Source: Bin87 sp965220505
Lineage (GTDB): Bacteria > Chloroflexota > Dehalococcoidia > Lucifugimonadales > UBA3495
Direction: 5' to 3'
Assembly (NCBI GenBank): GCA_965220505.1
Contig: CBDCQE010000002.1
Location: 124,001 to 188,000 of the forward strand
Length of the DNA: 64,000 nucleotides
Shown here: positions 42,130 to 50,654 of the stretch, one piece after another
Layout: each line of letters starts with the position of its first letter
Position numbering within the stretch: the stretch's first letter is position 1
Notes under the pieces: model-generated
Seen by the model: only the letters and a program-made list of their open reading frames with translations
Told to the model about the DNA's origin: nothing
The model's database searches: none
Position numbers and translations under genes: made by a program

Positions 42130-43320
42130 TCAGGCTTGCAGGAGCCGGCCCTTCAGCGACTCGAACTCCTCGCGGGTTATGTAGCCCTGGTCCAGCAGAC
42201 GAGCCAGGCGCTCCAGTTCTCCCACCACGCCGCCGACGATGTCCGCGCCCGGGTCCTGGGCAACGGAGCGATCCACCTGCTTCACGTCGGTCACGCCGCA
42301 GAGGCCCATGGCCACGCTGAGCTCGGTGCGAAGGATCTCCAGGCAGTGGCGGACCCCCTCCTCGCCGTTGACCGACAGGCCCCAGAAGATGGGCCGGCCC
42401 ACGAAGACCGCCCGGGCGCCCAGGGCCAGCGCCTTCAGCACGTCGGCGCCCTTGCGCACGCCGCCGTCGAAATAGACCTCCAGCCGGTCGCCCACGGCGT
42501 CGGCGATCTTGGGCAGCATCTCGATGGTGCCTTCGGTGCCCTGTAGCGCGTGGCCGCCGTGGTTCGAGACCACCAATGCCTCGCAACCGTACTCGGCGCA
42601 GAGCCGGGCGTCCTCGGCGGTTTGCACGCCCTTGATGACCAGCGGCATCGAGGTTATGGAGCGCAGCCACTCCAGGTCGGACCAGTTGAGGCCCGACTCG
42701 AAGCTCTCGGCGAAGTTATCCCGGGTGGGCAGGTTGGGCAGCTCGATCCCCTGGAAGTTCTTCAGGGTGCGTTCCTGGTCCAGGATGTAGGCGTAGCGGT
42801 ACTCACGCTCCCGGGAGTTGGCGCCCAGGTTGTCCACCGTGAGCATCATGGCTTTGTAGCCCGCGTTTTCGGCCCGGCGCACCAGGATCTCGGTCAGTTC
42901 CCGGTTTTCGAAGAAGTAGAGCTGGAACCAAAGGGAATTGGTGGCAACCTCGGCCACTTCCTCGATGCTGTAGCTGGAGGCGGTGCTGAGCCCCAGGATG
43001 GTCCCGGCGCCGCCGGCAGCACGGGTGGAAGCCAACTCGCCCATGGGGTGGGCACGCTGGTGGGTGCCGGTAGGGGCCAGCATCACGGGCATGCTGATCT
43101 CTTCGCCCAGGACCGTGGTGGTCATGTCCCGCTCGGTAACGTCCACCAGGATCCGGGGGCGCAGCTTGACTTCGCTCATGGCCTGGACGTTGGCGGTGTT
43201 GGTGATCCAGTCCGGCGCGCCCAGGTCGCCGAACAGCCGGTCGAACAGGGCCTGGGGCATGGTCTGCCTGGCCCGGGCTTCGTAGTCTCCAATGGTCAGC
43301 AGGGTCGGTTGCGTGGTCAT
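42130..43320 (-). CDS. FMN-dependent 2-hydroxy-acid oxidase/dehydrogenase with SHOCT tail
   Basis: The 396-residue protein is a lactate/glycolate-oxidase-type TIM barrel: MPVMLAPTGTHQRAHPMGE, WFQLYFFENREL (Tyr135), LTVDNLGANSRERE (Asp163), MPLVIKGVQTAEDA (Lys230) and VVSNHGGHALQGTEG (catalytic His254). The usual Arg of SNHGGR, which holds the substrate carboxylate, is His257, and the early Tyr of the family is missing. Residues about 368-396 (ELERLARLLDQGYITREEF then ESLKGRLL) match the SHOCT oligomerisation motif, unusual for this family. GGAGG precedes the ATG. The substrate may not be a simple 2-hydroxy acid. Confidence 0.88.
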   Translation of the reverse strand: MTTQPTLLTIGDYEARARQTMPQALFDRLFGDLGAPDWITNTANVQAMSEVKLRPRILVDVTERDMTTTVLGEEISMPVMLAPTGTHQRAHPMGELASTRAAGGAGTILGLSTASSYSIEEVAEVATNSLWFQLYFFENRELTEILVRRAENAGYKAMMLTVDNLGANSREREYRYAYILDQERTLKNFQGIELPNLPTRDNFAESFESGLNWSDLEWLRSITSMPLVIKGVQTAEDARLCAEYGCEALVVSNHGGHALQGTEGTIEMLPKIADAVGDRLEVYFDGGVRKGADVLKALALGARAVFVGRPIFWGLSVNGEEGVRHCLEILRTELSVAMGLCGVTDVKQVDRSVAQDPGADIVGGVVGELERLARLLDQGYITREEFESLKGRLLQA

Positions 43321-43437
43321 GCGTCCTCCATAGTGGATCGGCTGTGGCGGGCCGGCGTCAACAATCTGACCCCAACCCGTTGGGCTGGACCAGCCCGGCG
43401 GTGCGTTGCCGGAAAGTATAGTAGCCCCGGAGGGGAG

Positions 43438-44448
43438 CTACAGGGAGTGCAACGCCGGTATGACCTCTCGGCCCACCAGGTCGATATGCTCCAGCACCTC
43501 GGCCTGGGACATCTCCGGGTAGAACAACCGGATAGCCACGTCGGTGAACCCCATCTCGTGGTAGGCGGCGATCTGCTCGACGCACTCCTCGGGGCTGCCC
43601 ACCAGGAAGGTGTCGTCCATCAGCGTTTCCAGGTCGCCGGTCACCTTGCGGGTCAGCTCGTCGTCGGTGCCGTGGAGACCGTGCTGGGCGTAGACTTCGT
43701 ACTTCCTGGCCAGGTTGACCCTGGCACGCTCCAGCGCCTCGCGGGTTGCGGCGCAGAAGAACTCGCGCACGATGACCATGTCCTCCGGCACGTCGTGGCC
43801 GTTCTCCTCCAGGGTCTGATGGTACAGGGAAATCTGGTGGCGGATGGTGGCGTTGGACTGGGCCGGCCCGACGTAGAGGATGTCGCCGCCCCGACCAACC
43901 CGGCGCACCGCCGGATCGCTCATCGCGGCCTGCCAGATCTTGGGATGAGGCTGCTGGTAGGGCCGGGCGGTGGGCCGCGCCCCGGTCACGTGGTAGTAGC
44001 GGCCGTGGTGGGTCACCTCGTCGTCGGTCCACAGCCGGCGCATCAGGCCGATAGCTTCGGTGCAGCGGGCGCCGCGCTCGGACATCTTCGTTCCGAAGGC
44101 CTCGAACTCCTCCGGGCGATAACCCAACCCGATACCCAGGGTGAAGCGCCCTTCCGCGATATGGTCCAGGGTCGCCGCCTGCTCGGCAACGTCCACCGGG
44201 TTCAGCAACGGCAGCAACAGTACCGAGGTGGCCAGTTGCATGTCTCCCGGCTCGGCGGCCAGGCGCGCCAGCACCGGCCAGGGTTGGAAGTGCTGGAAGG
44301 GGTCGATCAGGTAGTGGTGGCCCCAGCAGTAGATGTCGAACCCGGCGTCGCGGGAGGCCCGGAACTGCTCCAGGTGGTTCTGCCACTGTTGCTGATGGTC
44401 GATGCTGTCCCGCTGCACCACATGGCCGACCTGATAACCAACGCGCAT
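43438..44448 (-). CDS. Luciferase-like (LLM) flavin-dependent oxidoreductase
   Basis: The 336-residue protein has the bacterial-luciferase barrel pattern: VGYQVGHVVQRD, RDAGFDIYCWGHHYLIDPFQHFQPWPVLARLA, LATSVLLLPLLNPVDVAEQAATLDHIAEGRFTLGIGLGYRPEEFEAFG (the G-x-G-x-G flavin loop), and FLVGSPEECVEQIAAYHEMGFTDVAIRLFYP. It uses reduced FMN or F420. The substrate is unknown. It is adjacent to the FMN oxidase but on its own transcript as far as spacing shows. Confidence 0.9.
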   Translation of the reverse strand: MRVGYQVGHVVQRDSIDHQQQWQNHLEQFRASRDAGFDIYCWGHHYLIDPFQHFQPWPVLARLAAEPGDMQLATSVLLLPLLNPVDVAEQAATLDHIAEGRFTLGIGLGYRPEEFEAFGTKMSERGARCTEAIGLMRRLWTDDEVTHHGRYYHVTGARPTARPYQQPHPKIWQAAMSDPAVRRVGRGGDILYVGPAQSNATIRHQISLYHQTLEENGHDVPEDMVIVREFFCAATREALERARVNLARKYEVYAQHGLHGTDDELTRKVTGDLETLMDDTFLVGSPEECVEQIAAYHEMGFTDVAIRLFYPEMSQAEVLEHIDLVGREVIPALHSL

Positions 44449-44462
44449 AGCATCACCCTGTC

Positions 44463-44583
44463 ACACCGTCGTTCCTGGTCACACCGTCGTTCCTGCGAAA
44501 GCAGGAACCCAGGAAGTCGTTGCCTGAAGAAAGTTGGCTTGTTTGTACCTGCTCTGGATTCCCGCTTTCGCGGGAATGACGAG
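44463..44583. repeat. Family C element
   Basis: Bounded by CACACCGTCGTTCCTG and CGGGAATGACGAGGTG, with GTTCCTGCGAAAGCAGGAAC and TTCCCGCTTTCGCGGGAA inside. The left end carries a short local duplication (CACACCGTCGTTCCTG twice). Core and spacing match 40141-40282. Confidence 0.82.
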
Positions 44584-44621
44584 GTGGAGAGTCCGGAATG
44601 ACGGTTGCATGGCAACGCGGC

Positions 44622-45515
44622 CTAGCCTCCCACGTGGCGGTACTTGATCAGCCGCTGGCCTTCCAGGTTCTGGTTGACGTAGATGTCGCCGTGGGAGTCG
44701 ACCCAGACGGCGTGGGCGCCGTTGCCCCACCCGGCATCCGAGGGGCTGCCCCAGCGGGCCAGGACGTTGCCATCGATGTCCAGGATCGACATGAAACCGT
44801 CCAGCTCCGGCACATACACCGCCAGATCGTCGTCGATGTAGATGTCGCAGGGTCGCGCCAGGTCTGTCCACTGCTCCAGGAAGTTGCCCTCGGAGTCGAA
44901 GATCTGCATCCGGTTGTTCTCGCGGTCGGCCACGAACACCCGCCCGTCGGTGTGCACCCAGACGCCGTGGGGGACGTGGAACTCGCCGGGAGCGGTCTTC
45001 CCCGGCGCGCCCCAGGAGTCCACGTGCTCGCCATCGGGGGTGAACCGATGCACCCGGGCGTTGCCGTAGCCGTCGGAGATGTACAGCAGACCGTCCGGTG
45101 AGATGGCGATGTCGCTGGGGCTGTTGAACGGCCCGGCCGCCCGGACCACCGTGTCGCTGTAACTCCCCGACCAGCCGGTGTCCGAGGGCTGGTTCCACTC
45201 CCCCATGGTCATCAGCAGGTTGCCCTTGGGGTCGTACTTGAGGACCACGTGGCTGTTCTTGACCGGCAGGTAGAGGTTCTGATCGTCGTCGATGAACATG
45301 CCGTGGGCGTCGGTGAGCACGCCCTCGCCCCAGGAGGCGAGATAGTTGCCGTCCCGGTCAAGGACGATCAGCGGGTGTTCGCCCCGGTTGAAGAGATACA
45401 CCCGGTCCTCGGCGTCGGTGACGATGGCCGTCTGCCCCAACTGCCATCCCTCGGGCAGCTTCTCCCAGTTCTCGACCTGCTCGTAGGTATACTTGCCACT
45501 GCCGACGGTAACCAT
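44622..45515 (-). CDS. NHL-repeat beta-propeller protein
   Basis: A 297-residue protein built from about six NHL-type repeats (AEDRVYLFNRGEHPLIVLDRDGNYLASWGEG, DDQNLYLPVKNSHVVLKYDPKGNLL, SPDGLLYISDGYGNARVHRFTPDGEHVDSWG, TDGRVFVADRENNRMQIFDSEGNFLEQW, and so on). This is the fold of peptidyl-alpha-hydroxyglycine amidating lyase and 6-bladed propellers. There is no signal peptide. The ATG at 45515 is chosen because AAGGAGG lies seven bases upstream; the open frame continues for 240 codons without merit. Function unknown. Confidence 0.85.
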   Translation of the reverse strand: MVTVGSGKYTYEQVENWEKLPEGWQLGQTAIVTDAEDRVYLFNRGEHPLIVLDRDGNYLASWGEGVLTDAHGMFIDDDQNLYLPVKNSHVVLKYDPKGNLLMTMGEWNQPSDTGWSGSYSDTVVRAAGPFNSPSDIAISPDGLLYISDGYGNARVHRFTPDGEHVDSWGAPGKTAPGEFHVPHGVWVHTDGRVFVADRENNRMQIFDSEGNFLEQWTDLARPCDIYIDDDLAVYVPELDGFMSILDIDGNVLARWGSPSDAGWGNGAHAVWVDSHGDIYVNQNLEGQRLIKYRHVGG

Positions 45516-45649
45516 GTCGTAGCCTCCTTGATCGTGCCCGGTGACTCCGGGGAGCAAGTTTTTCTCCGCCCATATGGGCACAATCCCTAACGCCCGGCGG
45601 ACATATTCGATGCAATGTGTCTCCACCGCCCCGTGTAAGACGTCCCGGG

Positions 45650-46297
45650 TCAGGCGGCCCGGGACGGTTGGAAGATGAAGCTGGGCAGGGGTTGTCGGCT
45701 GGTGGAGCTTGTGGATTTGGCGATCTTGTAGAGCCCGTGGATGATGGGCGGGACCGGTTTTGCCGGATCCCCCAGTCGGTCGACCAGTGCCACCATGCTG
45801 AAGGCGACGATTATCAGTGCGGTGACCGTTGAGCCGCCGGAGATCAGGGCGATCAACCCGGCGGAGTGAACGGTGTCGGTTATGGGCGGCAGGTCGCTGA
45901 TCTGCGCTGTCCATTGGAAGATGTAGAGGGCGACACCCCAGATAGCAGCGGCGTACGCGAGGACCAAGATTCCCGTTATTGCCATGATTGGACTTCGGTG
46001 GCGTTGCCCTGCGGCGTCTGTTTTTTCCCAATCCAGGTTGTGCTTTGCGAATACGGCGTTGCGGTATGAACGCAGGCGGTGTGATATGAAAAGGATGATG
46101 ATTTCGGTGCAGAAGCTGGTGGCGAAGGCGGTTATCACTATTGTGACGGCGGCCATGGGCCAGTGTTCGCCGGGGTAACGGGCGCTGGCCAGAATGATAC
46201 AGTTGATTATGGTCGCCCCTGCCGAAAGCAACGCAGCCTGGACCCACCAGGGTTGAAGTTGGCGAGATTGTTCAGTTTTCATGGCCGGGGTTGTCAT
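45650..46297 (-). CDS. Four-segment membrane protein
   Basis: A 215-residue protein with four hydrophobic segments (WWVQAALLSAGATIINCIILASA, VTIVITAFATSFCTEIIILFISH, ITGILVLAYAAAIWGVALYIF and LIALISGGSTVTALIIVAFSMVAL) and a basic loop between the second and third. No family is recognised. GGAG lies eight bases before the ATG, and a TACAAT is at 46375-46380 on the minus strand. Confidence 0.65.
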   Translation of the reverse strand: MTTPAMKTEQSRQLQPWWVQAALLSAGATIINCIILASARYPGEHWPMAAVTIVITAFATSFCTEIIILFISHRLRSYRNAVFAKHNLDWEKTDAAGQRHRSPIMAITGILVLAYAAAIWGVALYIFQWTAQISDLPPITDTVHSAGLIALISGGSTVTALIIVAFSMVALVDRLGDPAKPVPPIIHGLYKIAKSTSSTSRQPLPSFIFQPSRAA

Positions 46298-46374
46298 CGT
46301 CGAGTCTCCGGTTGGAAAAAGTCAGCAGCGCCAGGCGGACAGGGTCCGTAGCGGCGAACAGCCAGGAGACTATG

Positions 46375-46380
46375 ATTGTA
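46375..46380 (-). promoter_or_regulatory. -10 element for the four-segment membrane protein
   Basis: TACAAT on the minus strand, 78 bases upstream of the ATG. The rest of the gap up to 46593 shows nothing recognisable. Confidence 0.3.
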
Positions 46381-46593
46381 CCCGGTGATCCCGGGGGCAG
46401 GCTATTGGTTGCTCTAAAGACTGTTTACATTCAGATTTGAGCCGATTGTACAACGAAAATTGCCCCTTGTATCCCTCTGTCGGTGGAAGGCACCCGCTCT
46501 AAAATTAGCTGGGCAGTCTCCATCAATCAAACCGCCTAACACGGAACGCTACAGCCGAGACAAACAGGGCTGGTGTAAATTCGTCCCACTGCT

Positions 46594-47652
46594 CTACCCC
46601 CGTCCTGACCGTTCACAGAAGTCCGCCATCTGCTCCACTACGACCCTAGTGAGGCGATTGGCCTCCTGCAGGGCAGCGGGAGAGTCCGCCAACTGACTTG
46701 GATCGTTCCTATTGATGAGGCTTTCCCACGCATCGACGAACTCCCCCATCGCCTTTGCCCGGAGCGCGAGGTTGCTTCTGATCACGGCAGTCGACTCCGG
46801 TCCGTCAAGATCGGCCATGTCGGTTGCGCCAAACCGCAGGTCGATCAGCGCGTAGGACAGCTTGCTAATCCACCACACGTCGTACTCCAGCGCGGGGTTC
46901 ACATCCAGCTCATCCATCAAATCGAGGAATGCCAGATTGTGGGCGGCCGACGCTTGGATCCCAGTGCCAACCTCGCGGAAGTAGTCCGCCTCTGCGGGCG
47001 TGGGACAGTCGACGCTTTCAGCCGCCGGAATCGACACTTGCCCAGCCGCTTCGTCGAGGGGACGATGCAGTGTCAAGATGTACAGGTCAACGCCGTCGCG
47101 AGTCTCGTACAGCAGTTTGACCGTCGTGCCCTGTACTGTGGTCTCGGCCAATCCCGTCTGGTGGGCTGTTGGGAGGACGGCGTTCAGCCACTCACTTGCC
47201 CCCTCCCACTCCGGTAAAGTCAGCAGCAGGAGCAGCAGGCGGTGCGCATAACGCAATTTTAGTTCATGCGGGTTTCCATTAGCGGGGGCGATGTGACCTA
47301 GATGGCTGGGACAGTCGGAGCCCAAGGTTCCAACAATGCGCAGCATCTCGGCGTCGGTATCTTCTCGCACAGGGTAGTGCCCGGTGGTAACGACACTGTT
47401 ACCCCCTAAGGACTCCCGCCACTCGTCGGGGGAAAAGGTGAAACCGGCGGCCTCGAAACCTTCCCGGATCTCACCCTCGCGGACGGACAGAGGAGGCAAC
47501 GGAGGAATTTCTAGGCGACCGAAGTAGTCCGAATCGACGGAGATGCCGCGACCCGGCTCACATTCCCCCGCGTCATTCGCCGGCGCGTTGCACCCCACCA
47601 CCGCCACCACCAGCGCTACGATCCCCAGTGCCCAATTCCAGCCCGTGGTCAT
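46594..47652 (-). CDS. Predicted lipoprotein, function unknown
   Basis: A 352-residue protein with an N-terminal signal peptide (WNWALGIVALVVAVVGC) whose VVGC lipobox predicts a lipid-anchored Cys at residue 21. The mature part is acidic, with helices in the C-terminal half (ALRAKAMGEFVDAWESLINR) and several Cys. I recognise no family. AAGGGGG precedes the ATG. Upstream is the foldback hairpin at 47684-47785. Confidence 0.7.
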   Translation of the reverse strand: MTTGWNWALGIVALVVAVVGCNAPANDAGECEPGRGISVDSDYFGRLEIPPLPPLSVREGEIREGFEAAGFTFSPDEWRESLGGNSVVTTGHYPVREDTDAEMLRIVGTLGSDCPSHLGHIAPANGNPHELKLRYAHRLLLLLLTLPEWEGASEWLNAVLPTAHQTGLAETTVQGTTVKLLYETRDGVDLYILTLHRPLDEAAGQVSIPAAESVDCPTPAEADYFREVGTGIQASAAHNLAFLDLMDELDVNPALEYDVWWISKLSYALIDLRFGATDMADLDGPESTAVIRSNLALRAKAMGEFVDAWESLINRNDPSQLADSPAALQEANRLTRVVVEQMADFCERSGRG

Positions 47653-47683
47653 CGGAGTGCCCCCTTGTGACGAGGTTTGGCGT

Positions 47684-47785
47684 CTCTGCCACGAGGGCCA
47701 TCCCTATGCGAGCCCCAAGGGGACATGGCTTCGCCATGCCCTCGCGCAAACTCGCGTCTAAAGGGATGAGGCACTCGTGGCAGAG
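47684..47785. repeat. Long imperfect foldback (hairpin) element
   Basis: CTCTGCCACGAGGGCCATCC and the facing GGGATGAGGCACTCGTGGCA form a stem of over 20 bp with a few mismatches. The loop contains a second stem, CATGGC-TTC-GCCATG. It lies in the divergent-to-upstream gap between the lipoprotein and the 252-residue hypothetical. It could be a mobile palindrome or a structured RNA. Confidence 0.7.
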
Positions 47786-47855
47786 TGGGGGCATCGTATC
47801 GCAGACGGCTTACTCCAGCAACCCAGCCTTATCGAATTTCAAAGTGATACACGGC

Positions 47856-48614
47856 TCAGGCATCGGGCCGTCTGAGAGGCATTTCCTTCTTGTAGGTGAA
47901 CATGTAATGCGCGTGGAATTCCCGGAATTTGTCCTTGAAACGACTATGGACGCAGTCCATATGTTGGCCGAGATCGGCTTCGGTGAAAATCTCCTCAGTG
48001 CTGGTGCGCAGGTCCTCCCAACTCGTGCTGCGCCGGTATTCATCCCATTCACGTGGAAAGAAACTGCTGGCCATCTTGGCTGCCGACACCGCTGCCGTGC
48101 TCCAGTGGAGGATGGGAGTTGTCAAACGGTAGGGAAAGTTGGGCTGTGCCTTCAGAAAAGACCATGTAGCGCTGCTGACTGGAACGACCGTGGCTTCCGG
48201 CTTGGCCACCAACTTCAGCTCCTCCAAGAGCATAGGGTACCAAGCAGTAAATTCCTCTTTCAGGATTTTGCCATTGGCGGACTTGGGAGGTACGGCGCAC
48301 TTGCCCAAATCGGTCAGGTAATACTTTTCTCCAGACCGACAGAGGTGTCGATGGGCTCCGTAATTCAGGATCAGGTCGCCAATGGAAATTAGCAGGTTAT
48401 ATCCGGGAGCAGGGACATCTGGATATTTTCCGTGAGGTATCTTGTCAGCATCCTCCTCGCTGATGCTGGTCATCTTTCCCACCAGCACGAAATCCACTGG
48501 CGCGCGAGGCGCAAGGTATTTCAGATATTGACGCTTACGCTTTATGGCGAGTTGACGCCACTGACTTTGCAGATTTTCGTATTGTTCTCTGAAAGAATCC
48601 TGATCTGCCGTCAC
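47856..48614 (-). CDS. Conserved hypothetical, possible uracil-DNA-glycosylase-like fold
   Basis: A 252-residue soluble protein starting at GTG 48614, with AGGAGG seven bases upstream. The middle has VDFVLVGKMTSI, then YNLLISIGDLI, then YLTDLGKCAVPP followed by a spaced EELKLVAKPEATVVPVSSATWSFL. That order (LVG strand, T-D-L-x-KC, then P-x-x-VV-x-x-S) resembles the uracil-DNA-glycosylase superfamily, but the catalytic loops are not clear. I treat the similarity as weak. No operon partner. Confidence 0.5.
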   Translation of the reverse strand: MTADQDSFREQYENLQSQWRQLAIKRKRQYLKYLAPRAPVDFVLVGKMTSISEEDADKIPHGKYPDVPAPGYNLLISIGDLILNYGAHRHLCRSGEKYYLTDLGKCAVPPKSANGKILKEEFTAWYPMLLEELKLVAKPEATVVPVSSATWSFLKAQPNFPYRLTTPILHWSTAAVSAAKMASSFFPREWDEYRRSTSWEDLRTSTEEIFTEADLGQHMDCVHSRFKDKFREFHAHYMFTYKKEMPLRRPDA

Positions 48615-48683
48615 AGCACAACCTCCTGAGTTGCGTGCAGCCCTCATCCTGGCCAAAATCGCAACGCTTCGCACAAAGTCGAT

Positions 48684-49241
48684 CTAGTACGTCGTAAGCG
48701 TGTCGATGACCGCCTGCTCCAACTCGCCGGCGCGCACCGAGACTTGGTCGGCGGTCAGACCGCCCAGGGGATGGGGGATGCCCAGGGGGTGGAAGTCGGG
48801 GCGGCCAAAGGTGCGGGCGTGGCGGAAGGCCGAGTTCAGGAACGGGTCGGTGCAGAGCACCACCGTGGGGATGCCGAGGTTCTCCAGGGTCATTGCGTCG
48901 TGCACACTGCACGCGGTGCAGGAGCCTCAATCGGCAATCGCCGTGACCACGAAATCGCAGCGGTCGGAGAGATCGTTGATAATCTCGTCGGTGGCCGGCC
49001 GGGAATAGACGAACTTGTCCACGGCGATGATGTCGCCAAGTTCCAGGTCCCTGGCCATCCGCTCGCCGATGTTGCGCAGCAGGAGATCCGCGTTGGCCTT
49101 GCGGTTGCCCAGCAAGCCGCCGACCTTGTCGTGCAGGGTGTCCAGCCGGGGCGCGGCCCGCCAGCGCGACGCCGCCTCCGGGTCGATGGGCAGGGCCAAA
49201 CCCAGCTCCCGCATTCGATCCTGGTAGTTCGTGACAGTCAT
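48684..49241 (-). CDS. UGSC-motif selenoprotein (read through in-frame TGA)
   Basis: Two open segments, 49241-48930 and 48926-48684, are in the same frame, separated only by the TGA codon at 48927-48929. Read as selenocysteine it gives a 185-residue protein with Sec at 105 in VVTAIAD-U-GSCTACSVHD, followed by LENLGIPTVVLCTDPF. The U/C-G-S-C motif after a beta strand is the hallmark of the UGSC (seleno)protein family, in which the Sec/Cys pair suggests redox chemistry. Two hairpins can form just after the TGA (CTGCAC-CGC-GTGCAG and GTGCA-GTG-TGCAC), as expected for a bacterial SECIS. It forms an operon with the gene at 49264. No sel genes are in the window. Confidence 0.85.
48902..48926 (-). 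promoter_or_regulatory. Candidate bacterial SECIS element
   Basis: Directly 3' of the TGA on the minus strand the RNA can form CTGCAC/GTGCAG with a three-base CGC loop about 12-14 bases downstream, or alternatively GTGCA/TGCAC with a GTG loop about 20-22 bases downstream. The second has a G at the start of the loop, as bacterial SECIS loops do. This is seen by eye only; no folding was run. Confidence 0.5.
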
Positions 49242-49263
49242 GGTTCCCTCTGCAATCCTGCAA

Positions 49264-50295
49264 TTAGCGTTCGATTTTTCGGGTGACCCGGCGAGAGCCC
49301 CAGCCGGGCAGGTAGGCCGAGTGGGGGCCGCCGGCGCCGCCGGCGACGAAAATGTTGATGCGGTCCGGGGCGCGGACCACCGGCACCATCTGGTCGTCGT
49401 CGTCCGCGTCGATGTACCGGGGCCAGAAGTGGCCGCGTCGGGAGTCGCCCTGGGGCGGGCCGCCCTGGCGGAGTTTCCGCACCGGCTTGCGGGCGTGCTC
49501 GTAGAGGAACTGGCGGACGTCACGCTTGTTCCAGCCGTCGCGGTGGAGGAACTTGGCGTGCTCGGGGCCGATGACCACGAAGGTGTCGCCCATGACGTAC
49601 ATCTGGACGTTGCCCAGGGTGCACATGGTGTCGGCCAGAACGGTCAGGAAGTTCCGCGAGTGGGAGGCGTGGTACATGATGTTGTGCGGCGCCTCCGCCG
49701 GGAACACCGACACCGTGCTGTCGGTCGGGGCGAAGCCGAGCTCGACGTGCATCGGCTCCCAGGGGTTGGCGTCCTCGTCCTCGGCGACGCAGTAGGTGTA
49801 GGCGCCGGGGTGGCCGAAGGTGGCCTTGTTGGTCTCGCCGGGGATGGCGCCGCCCAGGTTGAGCAGGGCCAGCTTGACCGCGCGGCCGATGGTGGCGTTG
49901 GCCCGCCAGCCGGAGCCGAAGCAGTTGTAGCCGCCGTTGATGTCCAGTTCCTTGACGATGGGGCCGTTGACGATCAGCAGCGGCGTGTGGATGCCGGTGG
50001 AACACATCACGCCCCGCAGATTGAACCGCTCGTCCATCATCGCTTCCAGGGCGGTGATGATCACCGGCATGTGCTCCGGCCGGCAGCCCGCCATGACCGC
50101 GTTGACCGCGATGCGCTCGACGGTGGCCCGCCCGCCCAGGGGCGGCAGTTCCGCGATGAGCTCGTCGCCACCGCGGCCGGTGCTCTCCACGAACTTGCGG
50201 ACCAGGGGCTCGGACGGCGGCACGACCGGTAAGCCGTCGGTCCACCCGGTCTCAAACATCAATTCGATGGCATCGGAAACGTCGGTGGCAAGCAT
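49264..50295 (-). CDS. Conserved partner of the UGSC selenoprotein, function unknown
   Basis: A 343-residue soluble protein with conserved-looking Cys, His and Gly motifs (WTDGLPVVPPSEPLVRKF, MAGCRPEHMPVIITALEAM, GVMCSTGIHTPLLIVNGP, INGGYNCFGSGWRANATIGRAVKL, GHPGAYTYCVAEDE, and HASHSRNFLTVL). I do not recognise the family. It ends 22 bases before the selenoprotein start, so the two are co-transcribed and probably act together. The Cys residues at MCSTG and NCFGSG could serve a redox or metal role; that is a guess. Confidence 0.75.
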   Translation of the reverse strand: MLATDVSDAIELMFETGWTDGLPVVPPSEPLVRKFVESTGRGGDELIAELPPLGGRATVERIAVNAVMAGCRPEHMPVIITALEAMMDERFNLRGVMCSTGIHTPLLIVNGPIVKELDINGGYNCFGSGWRANATIGRAVKLALLNLGGAIPGETNKATFGHPGAYTYCVAEDEDANPWEPMHVELGFAPTDSTVSVFPAEAPHNIMYHASHSRNFLTVLADTMCTLGNVQMYVMGDTFVVIGPEHAKFLHRDGWNKRDVRQFLYEHARKPVRKLRQGGPPQGDSRRGHFWPRYIDADDDDQMVPVVRAPDRINIFVAGGAGGPHSAYLPGWGSRRVTRKIER

Positions 50296-50654
50296 TATCG
50301 GCCCATGGGAGACGTGGGATTAGCCGAAGTTCGGCCGGAGCGAGTGTAATCCCGGCAGATAGTGCCGTCAACGCGGCGATCGCCCTCACGCGCACCCGGT
50401 TTGACGATTGCATGGATTCACAGGATGGACGAGATTGCATTGATGTGCTGCGCCATCATGGTTCCGGGTCGAAACGGGCAGTAGCGGCGCCCCAATGGCG
50501 GCAAGGCGACGGATAAGGGGCATTCATCTTACGGTTCTAGGACGGTTTCCGAAGCCGGACTGTCTGCCATCATCCAACTCATACCATCCCGTTTATCCTG
50601 TGCATCCATGCCAATTGTTCCCCCTCTGCAAAGTGGGTAGGCGAGAGGGATCTG
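50296..50654. other. Intergenic region with family A repeats
   Basis: This 359-base gap has no gene that I can support. It contains family A repeat pieces at 50409-50450 (GCATGGATTCACAGGATGG) and 50571-50640 (CCGTTTATCCTGTGCATCC). Nothing else was recognised in the remainder. Confidence 0.6.

Noticed and set aside
42550..44601. A 683-residue open frame crossing two minus-strand genes
   Set aside because: It spans the gap between two well-supported genes and includes the repeat; no domain is visible.
44622..46247. A 541-residue version of the NHL protein starting at 46247
   Set aside because: The added N-terminal 240 residues are out-of-frame reading of the membrane-protein gene; AAGGAGG before the ATG at 45515 defines the true start.
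48684..48905. A separate 73-residue gene and an upstream truncated gene
   Set aside because: Both are in one frame across a single TGA and complete a known selenoprotein motif, so a read-through is the better explanation.
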